A program made the translations under genes and the position numbers. A stretch of DNA of 64,000 nt, taken from the NCBI RefSeq assembly GCF_001441165.1, contig NZ_CP013126.1:649551-713550 (forward strand), written 5' to 3'. Origin of the DNA: Acidipropionibacterium acidipropionici (GTDB lineage: Bacteria; Actinomycetota; Actinomycetes; Propionibacteriales; Propionibacteriaceae). Every line of letters begins with the position of its first letter. The stretch's first letter is position 1. The notes under the pieces are model-generated. The model was not told where the DNA came from. It worked only from the letters and a program-made list of their open reading frames with translations, and did not search any database. Positions 9,427 to 17,719 of the stretch are shown here, piece after piece.

Positions 9427-10665
9427 ATGACCACTGTTGCCCTGCTGGGGACTCTTGACACGAAGGGGGATGAATTCAGGTGGCTGAGCGACCGGCTCCG
9501 TGACGACGGGGTGGACGTCGTCCTCATCGACGTCGGCTCCTTCTCGACGAGCCCGCTCGCCGACGTCACATCCGATCAGGTGATCGCCGCCGCCGGGGCC
9601 GACGCCTCACAACTGCGTCGGCGCCGTGACCGCGGCGAGATGATGGCGGTGATGGGACACGGCGCGGCAGCCATCGTCGGAGACCTCGCCGACTCCGGGA
9701 GAATCCACGGCTTCATGTCCATCGGCGGGTCCGGCGGTTCGTCCGTGGCGGCCCCGGCCATGCAGGCCGTACCGGTCGGCTTCCCGAAGCTTCTGGTCTC
9801 CACGATGGCCTCGGGAGATGTGAAGCCCTACGTCGGAGAGTCCGACGTCGCCATCATGTACTCGGTGGTCGACGTCGCCGGGATCAACTCGATCTCCACC
9901 ATGGTGCTCGGGAACGCCGCGGCGGCGATCACCGGCATGGCCAGGTCCTACGAGGCCCGCCTGGCCGCCGACGAGGCCGATCACAAGCCACTGGTCGGGG
10001 TGACGATGTTCGGTCTGACGACGCCTGCCGCCGACGAGGCGCGCAGGACACTGAGTGAGCTGGGCTACGAGGTGCTGGTCTTCCACGCCACCGGTGCCGG
10101 CGGCCTGGCGATGGAGAAGCTGGTGGACTCCGACCTGCTGGCCGGCGTCTGCGACCTCACCACCACCGAGCTGGCCGATGATCTGGTCGGCGGCGTGCTG
10201 ACCGCCGGACCCCACCGGATGGAGGCCGCCGGAGCCAGAGGCGTCCCCCAGGTGGTCAGCGTTGGCGCTCTCGACATGGTGAATTTCGGGCCGCGTGAGA
10301 CCGTGCCCGAGAAGTTCGACAGCCGGAACCTCTATGTCCACAACCCCACGGTCACCCTGATGCGCACCACTCCCGAGGAGATGGCTGAACTCGGCCACCG
10401 GATCGTCCGCAAGCTGAGAGCGGCACGCGGGCCGGCGCAGCTGTTCATCCCGCTGCGCGGGGTGAGCGGCATCGACGTCGACGGTCAGCCGTTCCGCGAC
10501 GGGCAAGCCGACGAGGCCCTGTTCGCCGCGTTGCGCGAAGGGCTGGCCGAAAGCCCGGTCGTGATCACCGAGATCGATCTGGCCGTCAACGACCCCGGAT
10601 TCGGGCGGGCGATGGCCGAGGCCCTTCACACCGAGATCTCACATCGGCAGATCACGGGAAACTGA
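9427..10665 (+). CDS. Tm-1-like ATP-binding domain protein (UPF0261 family)
   Basis: The 412-residue product begins TTVALLGTLDTKGDEFRWL, the signature of the Tm-1-like/UPF0261 family, named after the tomato mosaic virus resistance protein Tm-1. It continues with the glycine-rich GGSGGSSVAAPAM loop and FPKLLVSTMASGDVKPYVGESD. Bacterial members usually sit beside the TIM-barrel gene found here next, and are thought to work as its partner in hydrolysing an unknown metabolite. ATG 9427 has GAAGGAG 9 bases upstream. Longer in-frame starts extend into the promoter region of the divergent MocR gene and were not used. The pathway is not known. Confidence 0.88.
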   Translation: MTTVALLGTLDTKGDEFRWLSDRLRDDGVDVVLIDVGSFSTSPLADVTSDQVIAAAGADASQLRRRRDRGEMMAVMGHGAAAIVGDLADSGRIHGFMSIGGSGGSSVAAPAMQAVPVGFPKLLVSTMASGDVKPYVGESDVAIMYSVVDVAGINSISTMVLGNAAAAITGMARSYEARLAADEADHKPLVGVTMFGLTTPAADEARRTLSELGYEVLVFHATGAGGLAMEKLVDSDLLAGVCDLTTTELADDLVGGVLTAGPHRMEAAGARGVPQVVSVGALDMVNFGPRETVPEKFDSRNLYVHNPTVTLMRTTPEEMAELGHRIVRKLRAARGPAQLFIPLRGVSGIDVDGQPFRDGQADEALFAALREGLAESPVVITEIDLAVNDPGFGRAMAEALHTEISHRQITGN

Positions 10666-10695
10666 TTCTCAATCCAACTGACAAGGAGAAATGCA

Positions 10696-11526
10696 ATGTC
10701 ACGTCAAGAGATTCTCGATCGTTTCCGCGCCCAGGTGGCCGCCGGGACGCCGATCGTCGGCGGCGGCGCCGGCACCGGCATCACGGCGAAGTCCGCTGAG
10801 GCCGGCGGGATCGACCTGCTGGTCATCTACAACTCGGGGCGCTTCCGGATGGCCGGGCGCGGGTCCCTGTCCGGCCTGCTGGCCTACGGCGACGCCAACG
10901 AGATCGTCATGGACATGGCGCGCGAGGTGCTTCCGGTCGTCAATCACACCCCCGTGCTGGCCGGCGTGAACGGCACCGATCCGTTCCGCGACATGCCGCG
11001 GTTCCTGACTCAGGTCAAGGACGCCGGATTCGCCGGGGTGCAGAACTTCCCCACCGTCGGGCTGATCGACGGCGTCTTCAGGGCGAACCTGGAGGAGACC
11101 GGGATGGGATACGGCCTGGAGATCGACATGATCAGGGCGGCCCGGGAGCTGAATCTGCTCACCTCTCCGTACGTCTTCGACACCGATCAGGCCAAGGACA
11201 TGGCCCGTGCCGGGGCCGACATCCTGGTGCCGCACATGGGCCTGACGACGTCGGGCACCATCGGCGCACAGACGGCGCTGACCATCGAGGAAGCCGCGGT
11301 CAAGGTGCAGGAGCTGGCCGACGCCGCCAAGTCGGTGAATCCGGACATCCTGTGCCTGTGTCACGGCGGGCCGATCGCCAACCCCGAGGATGCCCAGTAC
11401 GTGCTCGACCACACCGACGGCATCGTCGGCTTCTACGGCGCCTCGTCGATCGAGCGGTTCCCCGCCGAGACCGGCATCAAGAAGCAGACCGAGGACTTCA
11501 AGGCCATCACCTTCAGGAAGAGTTGA
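10696..11526 (+). CDS. TIM-barrel protein of the phosphoenolpyruvate-hydrolase-like family
   Basis: A 276-residue barrel of the family annotated as TIM-barrel signal transduction / PEP hydrolase-like proteins. Recognisable blocks are [39 protein letters not shown] near the N-terminus, [44 protein letters not shown] and CLCHGGPI near the C-terminus. It follows the Tm-1-like gene after 30 bases with its own AAGGAGAA site, so the two form an operon. The pair can occur fused in other organisms (the plant Tm-1 protein has both domains), supporting a joint role. Substrate unknown. A perfect hairpin follows the stop. Confidence 0.88.
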   Translation: MSRQEILDRFRAQVAAGTPIVGGGAGTGITAKSAEAGGIDLLVIYNSGRFRMAGRGSLSGLLAYGDANEIVMDMAREVLPVVNHTPVLAGVNGTDPFRDMPRFLTQVKDAGFAGVQNFPTVGLIDGVFRANLEETGMGYGLEIDMIRAARELNLLTSPYVFDTDQAKDMARAGADILVPHMGLTTSGTIGAQTALTIEEAAVKVQELADAAKSVNPDILCLCHGGPIANPEDAQYVLDHTDGIVGFYGASSIERFPAETGIKKQTEDFKAITFRKS

Positions 11527-11548
11527 GCAGCATCCCGGGGACGCCCCG

Positions 11549-11598
11549 GAGCATTGTCGGATCGGTGCTCGTAGACGAGCACCGATCCGACAATGCTC
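11549..11598. terminator. Perfect inverted repeat, probable bidirectional terminator; member of a hairpin pair
   Basis: Two 22-base arms (11549-11570 and 11577-11598) pair perfectly around a six-base loop GTAGAC. It sits between the stop of the TIM-barrel gene and the convergent GNAT gene, so a bidirectional terminator is the simple reading, although no T-tract follows. The left arm contains GCATTGTCGGATCGGTGCTC. A second hairpin with the same outer bases and length but compensated stem changes lies at 13411-13452, on the other side of the GNAT/XRE genes. Confidence 0.75.
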
Positions 11599-11663
11599 GA
11601 CCGGGCACCTTCAGATGACGGCGCCCGGCATGGCCCTCAGCAGGTCCGGCATCATTCGCGCTA

Positions 11664-12191
11664 TCACTCCACCGTGAAGCGGACGCCCCACATCTCATAG
11701 CTGTTGAGACCGGGAGCCTCCAGCGGCTCGAACCCTGCGCGCGTCACCATTGCCTGGCTGGGCAGATTCCCCGGATGGATCTTCCCCTCCAGAAGGATCT
11801 CCGACTTCCCGGACTCGCGACACATCTCCACCGCCGTCTCGCGGATCTGGAGCATCAGCGCATCGGCCATGCGGCCGCCCTTGCCGCGGTGATCCAGATC
11901 GATCGCTGCGCTGGCGATGAAGACGTGGCAGTCATTCTCGCGTGCGGTCACTTCGAGTCGAGCGACGGCCACGACGTCCTCACCACAGCGTCCGAGCAGC
12001 ACCAGGTGCCCCGCTTTCAGCTTGGGACTGTTTCGCAGGTACGACTGGACATCCCACTCCCAAGGCCTGGGGTGCACCAGAAGTCGTCCCGACGACGACC
12101 GCGGACGGTCCGCCGTGCAGCGGAATCTCTGGAGGCATCTGAGGTCGCGACTGTTGACGATCTGGCTCCACACCACCCCAGCGCCCTTCAT
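11664..12191 (-). CDS. GNAT-family N-acetyltransferase
   Basis: A 175-residue protein with a GNAT fold. The strand LVLLGRCGEDVVAVARLEVTA is followed by the segment IASAAIDLDHRGKGGRMADALM (about residues 92-113), whose R-G-K-G-G matches the acetyl-CoA pyrophosphate loop Q/RxxGxG/A. The closing part (NLPSQAMVTRAGFEPLEAPGLNSYEMW) resembles the N-x-x-a-x-x-l-y-x-k-x-G-F helix of the family. The ATG at 12191 has GGGGAG 6 bases upstream. It starts 27 bp after the stop of the XRE-ImmA gene, so the two form an operon. Substrate is unknown. The pairing raises the possibility of a GNAT toxin with an XRE-type antitoxin, which is inference only. Confidence 0.8.
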   Translation of the reverse strand: MKGAGVVWSQIVNSRDLRCLQRFRCTADRPRSSSGRLLVHPRPWEWDVQSYLRNSPKLKAGHLVLLGRCGEDVVAVARLEVTARENDCHVFIASAAIDLDHRGKGGRMADALMLQIRETAVEMCRESGKSEILLEGKIHPGNLPSQAMVTRAGFEPLEAPGLNSYEMWGVRFTVE

Positions 12192-12218
12192 CGACTCCCC
12201 CTCATCCGACTCTCGAGG

Positions 12219-13343
12219 TCACTCCCCCAGACTGCCGGAAATCATCTCCGCGTAGTGCGCTGCCGCCTCTTCCTCACTCGGTGGCTCCGGGAAGTCCATC
12301 TCGTCGACATCGATGTCCAGAACGTCGGCCAGGAGTTGCGGATCCGCATTGCCGGCCTCGACCTGATCGGTGAGCGCCGCCACCAGGTCCGCCGGCCAGC
12401 GGCGCACAGCAGCCTCCTGCTTGCGCTCGCTGATCGCCGAGGCCCCGGCGAATCCGTCACCGATGGCTTGCGCCCCGGCCCGAAGCAGCTTCGGTGTCGA
12501 GAGCTCCAGCGCTTCCTGGATATCCGGCGACACGTCCTGGTGAAGATAGGCGAGACGGTTCCTCAGCGCGGGAGTCGACACACCGGTCTCCCAGACGAAC
12601 CGTGCGAGACCCTCGACGCTCGTGGCCTCCGACGCCATCTTGAGTACCACGTCCCTGGGCAGCAGCAGATCGGCGGCGAATGCGTCAGCGGCGTCCTCCT
12701 GCTCCTTCTCCTGCTCTTCGCGCGCCGCGGCGTCGTCGAGGTGGTGGCTCAGAACCAGATGACCGAGCTCGTGGGCCAGCGACCAGTTGCTGCGGAACCA
12801 CCATTGGTCGGTGGCGAGGACGATCACGTTGCGTGGCCCGATCGTCAGCGAGTAGTCCGTCGACAGACGCGGAACCCTGACGACGTCGACCCCCAGGCTG
12901 ATCTCGATCCGCTTGGAGAAGTCCCGCACGAACCCATCCCCGAGCAGGTCACGAACCGCGGCGGGATCGCGAGAGAGGCTTGGGCTCGCCGGGATCCCGT
13001 CCGGGAAGGCCTCCCCATAGACACGGGCCACGAGCTTGACGATCGGCTCGTCGTCCCGAGCTCCACGGTTGAACCGCTCCCGGGTGACCCGATCGAAGGC
13101 GTGGCGCGCCGCGACCCTCAGCGCGAACGGATCGGGCTGCCCGGTGACAAGCCAGTGAAGGCTCAGCCCCAGGACCCCGCCGATCTCGGTGAGTTCCGCC
13201 GCGGAGAAGCCGCGCTTCGCATTCATCGCCCTCGACATGGCGTCGGCAGGCATGCCGACCCGACGCGCCAGCTCGCCCTGGCTCATTCCGGCCGGCAGGG
13301 CGCTGCGGATACGATCTCCGATCGCCTTCAGCTGCTCGTCCAT
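12219..13343 (-). CDS. XRE-family HTH protein with ImmA/IrrE metallopeptidase domain
   Basis: The 374-residue protein has an N-terminal XRE helix-turn-helix (SQGELARRVGMPADAMSRAM, about residues 21-40) and a COG2856/ImmA-IrrE zinc peptidase domain. The zinc motif HELGH lies at 191-195 and a third ligand Glu (about 216) precedes the ADAFAADLLLP segment. In phage and ICE ImmA and in Deinococcus IrrE, this domain cleaves a repressor. Fused XRE-COG2856 proteins also act as antitoxins or stress regulators. The C-terminal 140 residues are helical and acidic. A palindrome sits about 20 bp upstream of the start, suggesting autoregulation. The GNAT gene follows in the same operon. Confidence 0.88.
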   Translation of the reverse strand: MDEQLKAIGDRIRSALPAGMSQGELARRVGMPADAMSRAMNAKRGFSAAELTEIGGVLGLSLHWLVTGQPDPFALRVAARHAFDRVTRERFNRGARDDEPIVKLVARVYGEAFPDGIPASPSLSRDPAAVRDLLGDGFVRDFSKRIEISLGVDVVRVPRLSTDYSLTIGPRNVIVLATDQWWFRSNWSLAHELGHLVLSHHLDDAAAREEQEKEQEDAADAFAADLLLPRDVVLKMASEATSVEGLARFVWETGVSTPALRNRLAYLHQDVSPDIQEALELSTPKLLRAGAQAIGDGFAGASAISERKQEAAVRRWPADLVAALTDQVEAGNADPQLLADVLDIDVDEMDFPEPPSEEEAAAHYAEMISGSLGE

Positions 13344-13363
13344 AGACCAAGCCTACGGGACCG

Positions 13364-13378
13364 TTGGGAAAATCCCAA
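13364..13378. promoter_or_regulatory. Candidate operator for the XRE-ImmA/GNAT operon
   Basis: TTGGGAAAATCCCAA is a perfect six-base inverted repeat with a three-base spacer, 21 bp upstream of the XRE-ImmA start. Short palindromes at this position are typical autoregulatory sites for XRE proteins. Assignment to this protein is inference from position. Confidence 0.5.
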
Positions 13379-13410
13379 TACACGCCGCGGGCTCCACCCA
13401 CCGCCTCGAG

Positions 13411-13452
13411 GCATTGTCGAGTTGATGCTGAATGACCAGCATCAACTCGACA
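13411..13452. repeat. Perfect hairpin upstream of the XRE-ImmA gene, paired with the one at 11549-11598
   Basis: Arms 13415-13430 and 13437-13452 (16 bases, TGTCGAGTTGATGCTG and its complement) pair perfectly around AATGAC. The left side extends as GCATTGTCG, as in the 11549 hairpin. The location between two divergent genes makes a terminator role unlikely. With its relative it brackets the GNAT/XRE-ImmA module. Confidence 0.7.
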
Positions 13453-13495
13453 GAGCTCCGGGCCACGGACTCCATCTCTGCGGCAGACTGGCGCC

Positions 13496-14482
13496 ATGAC
13501 CGACATCAGGTGGGGAATCCTGGCCACGGGCGGCATCGCCCACATGTTCACCTCGGATCTTCGGACCGCAGGGCTCGACGTCGCCGCCGTCGGATCCCGG
13601 TCCCAGGCCTCCGCCGACTCCTTCGCACACGAGTTCGAGATCCCACGCGCCTACGACTCCTATGAGTCCCTGGTCGCCGACCCCGACGTCGACATCGTCT
13701 ACGTCGCCAGTCCGCACGCCTTCCACGCCGAGCACGCCGCTCTGGCGTTGAACGCCGGCAAGCACGTCCTGGTCGAGAAGGCCCTCACCCTCACCCAGCC
13801 CCAGGCCGCCACTCTCCGGGACTTGGCCGCCCAGAAGAACCTCCTTCTCATGGAAGCCATGTGGACCAGGTACCTCCCGGTCATGATCCGCGTCCACGCA
13901 CTCATCAGATCCGGCGCCCTGGGCGAGGTCCGCTCAGTCATAGCCGACCACACCCAGGCCCTTCCCACAGACCCATCGCACCGGCTCAACGCACTGGAGC
14001 TGGGCGGTGGGGCACTGCTGGATCTGGGCGTCTACCCCGTCTCCTTCGCCCACGACATCCTCGGCGCCCCCGAGACGATCACCGCCACGGGGCGTCTCGG
14101 CGATACCGGCGCCGACACCGAGGTGGTCGTGACCATGACCCACGCCGGCGAGGCGATCTCCACCAGCATCTCGTCGTCGCGGACCGCCGGCCCCAACGAG
14201 GCACACATCCTGGGCACCGAGGCCCGTATCGACCTCGACCCGGTCTGGTACACCGCCACCACCTTCCGTCTGGTGGGCCGAGACGGCCACCTCATCGAGA
14301 GCTACGACACGCCGGTCGCGGGCCGCGGCATGCAGTACGAGGCCCTGGCTGCCGAGCAGTATCTGCGCGAGGGCCGCATCTCCAGCGAGCTCGAGCCGAT
14401 CGACGAGTCGGTGGCGATCATGGGCACCCTCGACGAGATCAGGAGGCAGATCGGGGTTCGCTACCCAGGCGTCGACCGATGA
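13496..14482 (+). CDS. Gfo/Idh/MocA-family oxidoreductase
   Basis: A complete 328-residue NAD(P)-dependent oxidoreductase. The Rossmann fold opens with IRWGILATGGIAHMFTSDL (a G-x-x-x-G-x-A variant), followed by the YVASPHAFHAEHAALALNAGKHVLVEKAL segment with its EKx motif. The C-terminal domain has MEAMWTRYLPVM and GGGALLDLGVYPVSFAHDILG, resembling trans-1,2-dihydrobenzene-1,2-diol dehydrogenase-type or sugar dehydrogenase members. It runs divergently from the XRE-ImmA operon and ends 4 bp before a convergent DinB-like gene. No sugar cluster lies beside it, so the substrate cannot be inferred. Unlike the copy at 6184-7314, its cofactor loop is intact. Confidence 0.9.
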   Translation: MTDIRWGILATGGIAHMFTSDLRTAGLDVAAVGSRSQASADSFAHEFEIPRAYDSYESLVADPDVDIVYVASPHAFHAEHAALALNAGKHVLVEKALTLTQPQAATLRDLAAQKNLLLMEAMWTRYLPVMIRVHALIRSGALGEVRSVIADHTQALPTDPSHRLNALELGGGALLDLGVYPVSFAHDILGAPETITATGRLGDTGADTEVVVTMTHAGEAISTSISSSRTAGPNEAHILGTEARIDLDPVWYTATTFRLVGRDGHLIESYDTPVAGRGMQYEALAAEQYLREGRISSELEPIDESVAIMGTLDEIRRQIGVRYPGVDR

Positions 14483-14486
14483 TCGC

Positions 14487-14966
14487 CTAGACCGACCGCA
14501 ACCGGCCCAGCTGCTCGGCGTGCCGGGGCAGGTGAACCCGGGCGATGCCGTTCACCAGGTCGCCCGTCGTCCAGACGTCGTCGACGATCAGGTCATGACC
14601 GGAGATGATGAGGACGCGCACCGGCACCAGGGCGTCGGCATCACTGAGGAGGCTCGCCACCGAAAGCACCGTCCGGCTGGTCTGGCGGACCCGCTCGACG
14701 AGGCCATTCAGCGGATCGGAGCCGGCCCCCACCTCATCGATCAGCCGGTGCAGGTTCCAGTGGTCGAGGGATGCCCGATTGTCATAGACCGGACGCTGCC
14801 CGGAGGCGACGGCGAGCGCCACCGCGGCGATGCTGGCGTCGGCCAGGGCGACGTGCGCGATCTGCTCTGCTGCCGTCCACTCCCCCGGTTCCGGTTCCCC
14901 AAAACCGCCCGCCTCGGCCAGTGAGAGATAGTCGGCATACGCGGCCGTCAGTGCGCTTGTGTCCAT
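14487..14966 (-). CDS. DinB-like four-helix-bundle protein
   Basis: A 159-residue protein with the pattern of the DinB/YfiT/mycothiol-dependent maleylpyruvate isomerase fold: an N-terminal helix AAYADYLSLAEAG, a GEWTAAEQIAHVALADASI segment with a likely metal-ligand His, and a C-terminal HLPRHAEQLGRL with two more His residues. These proteins bind a divalent metal and often use a low-molecular-weight thiol. The ATG at 14966 is preferred because the 40 residues in frame before it are not family-like. It is convergent with the Gfo/Idh/MocA gene, four bases apart. Substrate unknown. Confidence 0.72.
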   Translation of the reverse strand: MDTSALTAAYADYLSLAEAGGFGEPEPGEWTAAEQIAHVALADASIAAVALAVASGQRPVYDNRASLDHWNLHRLIDEVGAGSDPLNGLVERVRQTSRTVLSVASLLSDADALVPVRVLIISGHDLIVDDVWTTGDLVNGIARVHLPRHAEQLGRLRSV

Positions 14967-15174
14967 CACTGGTCTCCCGGTCTCGCGGATCGTTGCTGGA
15001 ATGGTAAGCCCGAAAGCGCTCGTGCAGGCTTCCCGCGCCCCACGATCCGGAATCCGGCGAGAGAGGGAGACGGATCTCCCGCTCAACGCGGGTATTCAGC
15101 CCCGGGGAGCCCGAAACCCTCGTTGAGCGGGAAATTCGTCTCTTCCCAGCGGGACCAGAGCCCCTGCACTGGCG

Positions 15175-16165
15175 TCACTGGATGAGCCCGCGCAGGAACT
15201 CCACCTGTTCGGGCCAGTGGTGCTCCCCACCGCCCTCGTGCTCGTTGAACGGGTAGACGACGATCTTCTTGCGCACCCTTCCCCCGGCGTCGACGACGCG
15301 ATCCCCGTAGTGGTTGAAGGCGGCGAAGGCCATCGAGGGCGGGCAGGAGGCGTCCTCCAGACCCGTGGAGAACAGCGCCGGCGCACTTGCATGCTTCGCG
15401 AAGTTCACGCCGTCGACGTAGGACAGCGTGTCGAGGACGACGTCGACCATGTCGCGCTGGGTGCGCAGGTAGCGGTTCCACTCCTCAAAGGAGTTGCCAT
15501 CGTTGAACCCGATGGCCCGTTCGAAATTGCACAGGAAGGGGGAAGTCCGGCATCACCGCCGTCAGCCCGTCAACGAGCCCGGCCACCGCCAGCGTCAACC
15601 CTCCGCCCTGGGATCCGCCGACCGCGCACACGCACGATTCGTCGACCTGAGGCAGCGACCGCAGCACGTCGACGGCGAGCACGGCGTCGGTGACCAGACG
15701 CCGGTAGTAGTAGTCCTTCGGCGACTCGATCCCGCGTGTCATGACGCCGGGGTAGGCCGGTGCGGAGCCGTGCGGGTCGGGCGTGGATCCGGCGTTCCAG
15801 CCTCCGCCCTGGCCGCGATTGTCCATCCGCAGGTAGGCGAATCCGGCCAGTGCCCAGCTGACGACCTGATGGGCGAGGCCGCGTCCGCCGTTGTAGCCGA
15901 CATACTCGACGACGCCGGGCAGCGGCCCCTGTGCCCCGGCCGGGACGGTGAACCAGGCCCTGATCGGGTCCCCGCCGAAGCCGGGGGAGACGTCGTAGCT
16001 GTCCAGGACGGGCATCGGGGTGTCGACCCGCCTGATCGTCACGTCTCCCCCAGCCGCCCGCGACTCGGCGATCGTCACCCGCCAGAACTTGTCGAAGTCC
16101 TCGGGTTCGCGCACCTGCGGCCGGTACTCCCGCATCGCGTCCAACGGCATGTCGACCCTGGCCAT
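15175..16165 (-). pseudogene. Acetyl-xylan esterase / cephalosporin-C deacetylase family, one-base frameshift
   Basis: The first part (from ATG 16165, GAAGGGG upstream) is a clear AXE1-family alpha/beta-hydrolase: MARVDMPLDAMREYRP, AGGDVTIRRV, VEYVGYNGGRG, YLRMDNRGQGGGWN, and the nucleophile elbow AVGGSQGGGL with the catalytic Ser. After MPDFP the frame is lost. Family sequence resumes one base out of phase (FLCNFERAIGFNDGN, then VDVVLDTLSYVDGVNFAKHASAPALFSTGLEDASCPPS and the His segment EGGGEHHWPEQ). The change is one extra base in the run of five G at 15538-15542. Restoring it gives a normal-length enzyme of about 330 residues. The enzyme would remove acetyl groups from oligosaccharides, fitting the symporter gene upstream on the same strand. 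Confidence 0.85.
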
Positions 16166-16282
16166 GGCGTCCCCTTCAGTCGGTTCTCTCGTGACGGTCA
16201 GGCGACAGCATCCCACCACAGAGGACAGCGCGGACCCACCGGCGCCTCACGAGAGGCATTCCGGCGAGCCCGCACATCCCGA

Positions 16283-17719
16283 TCAGTTCTTCGAGTCGGG
16301 CTCCCCCTCCTCGATCTGGTCTTCGATGACGCCGTGCTCCCAGCGTCCGGCCTCCAGGTCGCCGGCGATCTTCTTGTACTTGTCGTCGGTGAGGTTGTAG
16401 ACGAAGAACAGCATGACGGCGCCGACCACCAAGGCGATCGCCGGGTAGAGGGTGAGGACCCCCTTGATCCCTGCCAGCGTCTCGGGGCTCTGGATCTTCT
16501 GGTTGGCGACGTAGCCGGTCAGCGACAGCATGCCGGCGCCGACGAGGGCGGCCAGCGACTGCGCGATCTTCCGGGAGAAGTTGAAGGCCGCCGAGACCAT
16601 CGTCTCCTTGCGGACGCCGGTGTGCCACTCCGAGTAGTCGATCGTGTCGGAGACGAAGGCCCAGGTGACACCGTTGGGAATGGCCAGCCCGACGTATCCA
16701 ATGGTCACCAGAACGATGAAGGACCACAGATGGGTCGGGACGATGAAGTTCACCAGGTTGGCGCACGCGCCGACCAGGCAGCCGACGATGGCGATCCTCT
16801 TCTTTCCCCATCGCTTCACGAGCTTCGGGATGAGGAGCACCGTAAGCGCCGAAACGCCCATCATGATGAGGTTGATCCTCGGCTGGAGGCCGATATTACC
16901 CAGGTTGTACTGGGCGAAGAAGACCATCATCATATTGTTGACGTTCATCGCCGAGATGAGGAACAGGGTCATGAGCACCAGGCCGAGCAGCGGCCGGTTC
17001 GTGAAGACCACCTTCGCGTAGTCCTTCACCGAATTGCGCTCGTATCCCACGCTCCGGTTGACGCGCACCCGCTCACGCGAGCTCTTGTAGCAGATGAGGA
17101 AGGACAGCACGCCGACGGCCGCCATCACCAAGGCCGCCATGGCCCAGGAGATGCGCTTCTCCATGCCGAACATCGTGAGCACCGGAATGAACGCGAAACC
17201 GACGATCCACTGCGCGCCCAGGGAGCCGACCTGACGGCTGGAAGCCATGGTGGCACGGTCCTCGATGTTGCGCGACATGACCGACGCCATCGACTGGTAC
17301 GGATTGTTGGTGAAGGCGTAGACGACGCCCCAAATGGCGTAGCCGCCGATCGCCCAGACGATCTTCCAGGCCATCGGAAGGTTCGGCATCGTGAAGGTGA
17401 AAATCGTCACGAGGGCCAGCACGACGGCTCCGCCCATCATGACGGGACGGAACTTGCCGCGCCTGCCGACCTTCCGGGAGTCGATCCAGCTGGCGGCCAG
17501 CGGATCCATGAAGGCGTCGAAGATCTTGGTGAGAGAGAAGATGAGCGCGACGACGCCCGACCCGATCCCGTTGACGTCGATCCAGAACTTCGTGAGATAG
17601 CTCTGACCCAGATCGAGCATGAATCCGTTGCCGAAGTCGCCGAATCCGTAGAGGGCCTTCTCCCTCATGCTCGGCCGACCACTGCGGGCCCTCGCCGGTT
17701 CGTCGCTCTTCGGGCTCAT
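16283..17719 (-). CDS. GPH-family glycoside:cation symporter
   Basis: A 478-residue protein with twelve membrane segments of the glycoside-pentoside-hexuronide:cation symporter family, which imports oligosaccharides or glycosides with H+ or Na+. Typical segments are KALYGFGDFGNGFMLDLGQSYLTKFW at the N-terminus, the loop DAFMDPLAASWIDSRKVGRRGKFRP, and FVSDTIDYSEWHTGVRKETM. The C-terminal tail is acidic. The gene precedes an acetyl-xylan-esterase-like gene, suggesting acetylated xylo-oligosaccharides or related glycosides as cargo (inference). The first two codons (ATG AGC) lie in the terminal repeat of the ISL3 element inserted directly upstream, so the native promoter and possibly the native start were displaced. 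Confidence 0.88.
   Translation of the reverse strand: MSPKSDEPARARSGRPSMREKALYGFGDFGNGFMLDLGQSYLTKFWIDVNGIGSGVVALIFSLTKIFDAFMDPLAASWIDSRKVGRRGKFRPVMMGGAVVLALVTIFTFTMPNLPMAWKIVWAIGGYAIWGVVYAFTNNPYQSMASVMSRNIEDRATMASSRQVGSLGAQWIVGFAFIPVLTMFGMEKRISWAMAALVMAAVGVLSFLICYKSSRERVRVNRSVGYERNSVKDYAKVVFTNRPLLGLVLMTLFLISAMNVNNMMMVFFAQYNLGNIGLQPRINLIMMGVSALTVLLIPKLVKRWGKKRIAIVGCLVGACANLVNFIVPTHLWSFIVLVTIGYVGLAIPNGVTWAFVSDTIDYSEWHTGVRKETMVSAAFNFSRKIAQSLAALVGAGMLSLTGYVANQKIQSPETLAGIKGVLTLYPAIALVVGAVMLFFVYNLTDDKYKKIAGDLEAGRWEHGVIEDQIEEGEPDSKN

Noticed and set aside
13496-14482. Idea that the two Gfo/Idh/MocA genes are duplicates
   Set aside because: The proteins at 6184 and 13496 differ throughout, including their EKP/EKA and GGG motifs. 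They are only members of the same large family.
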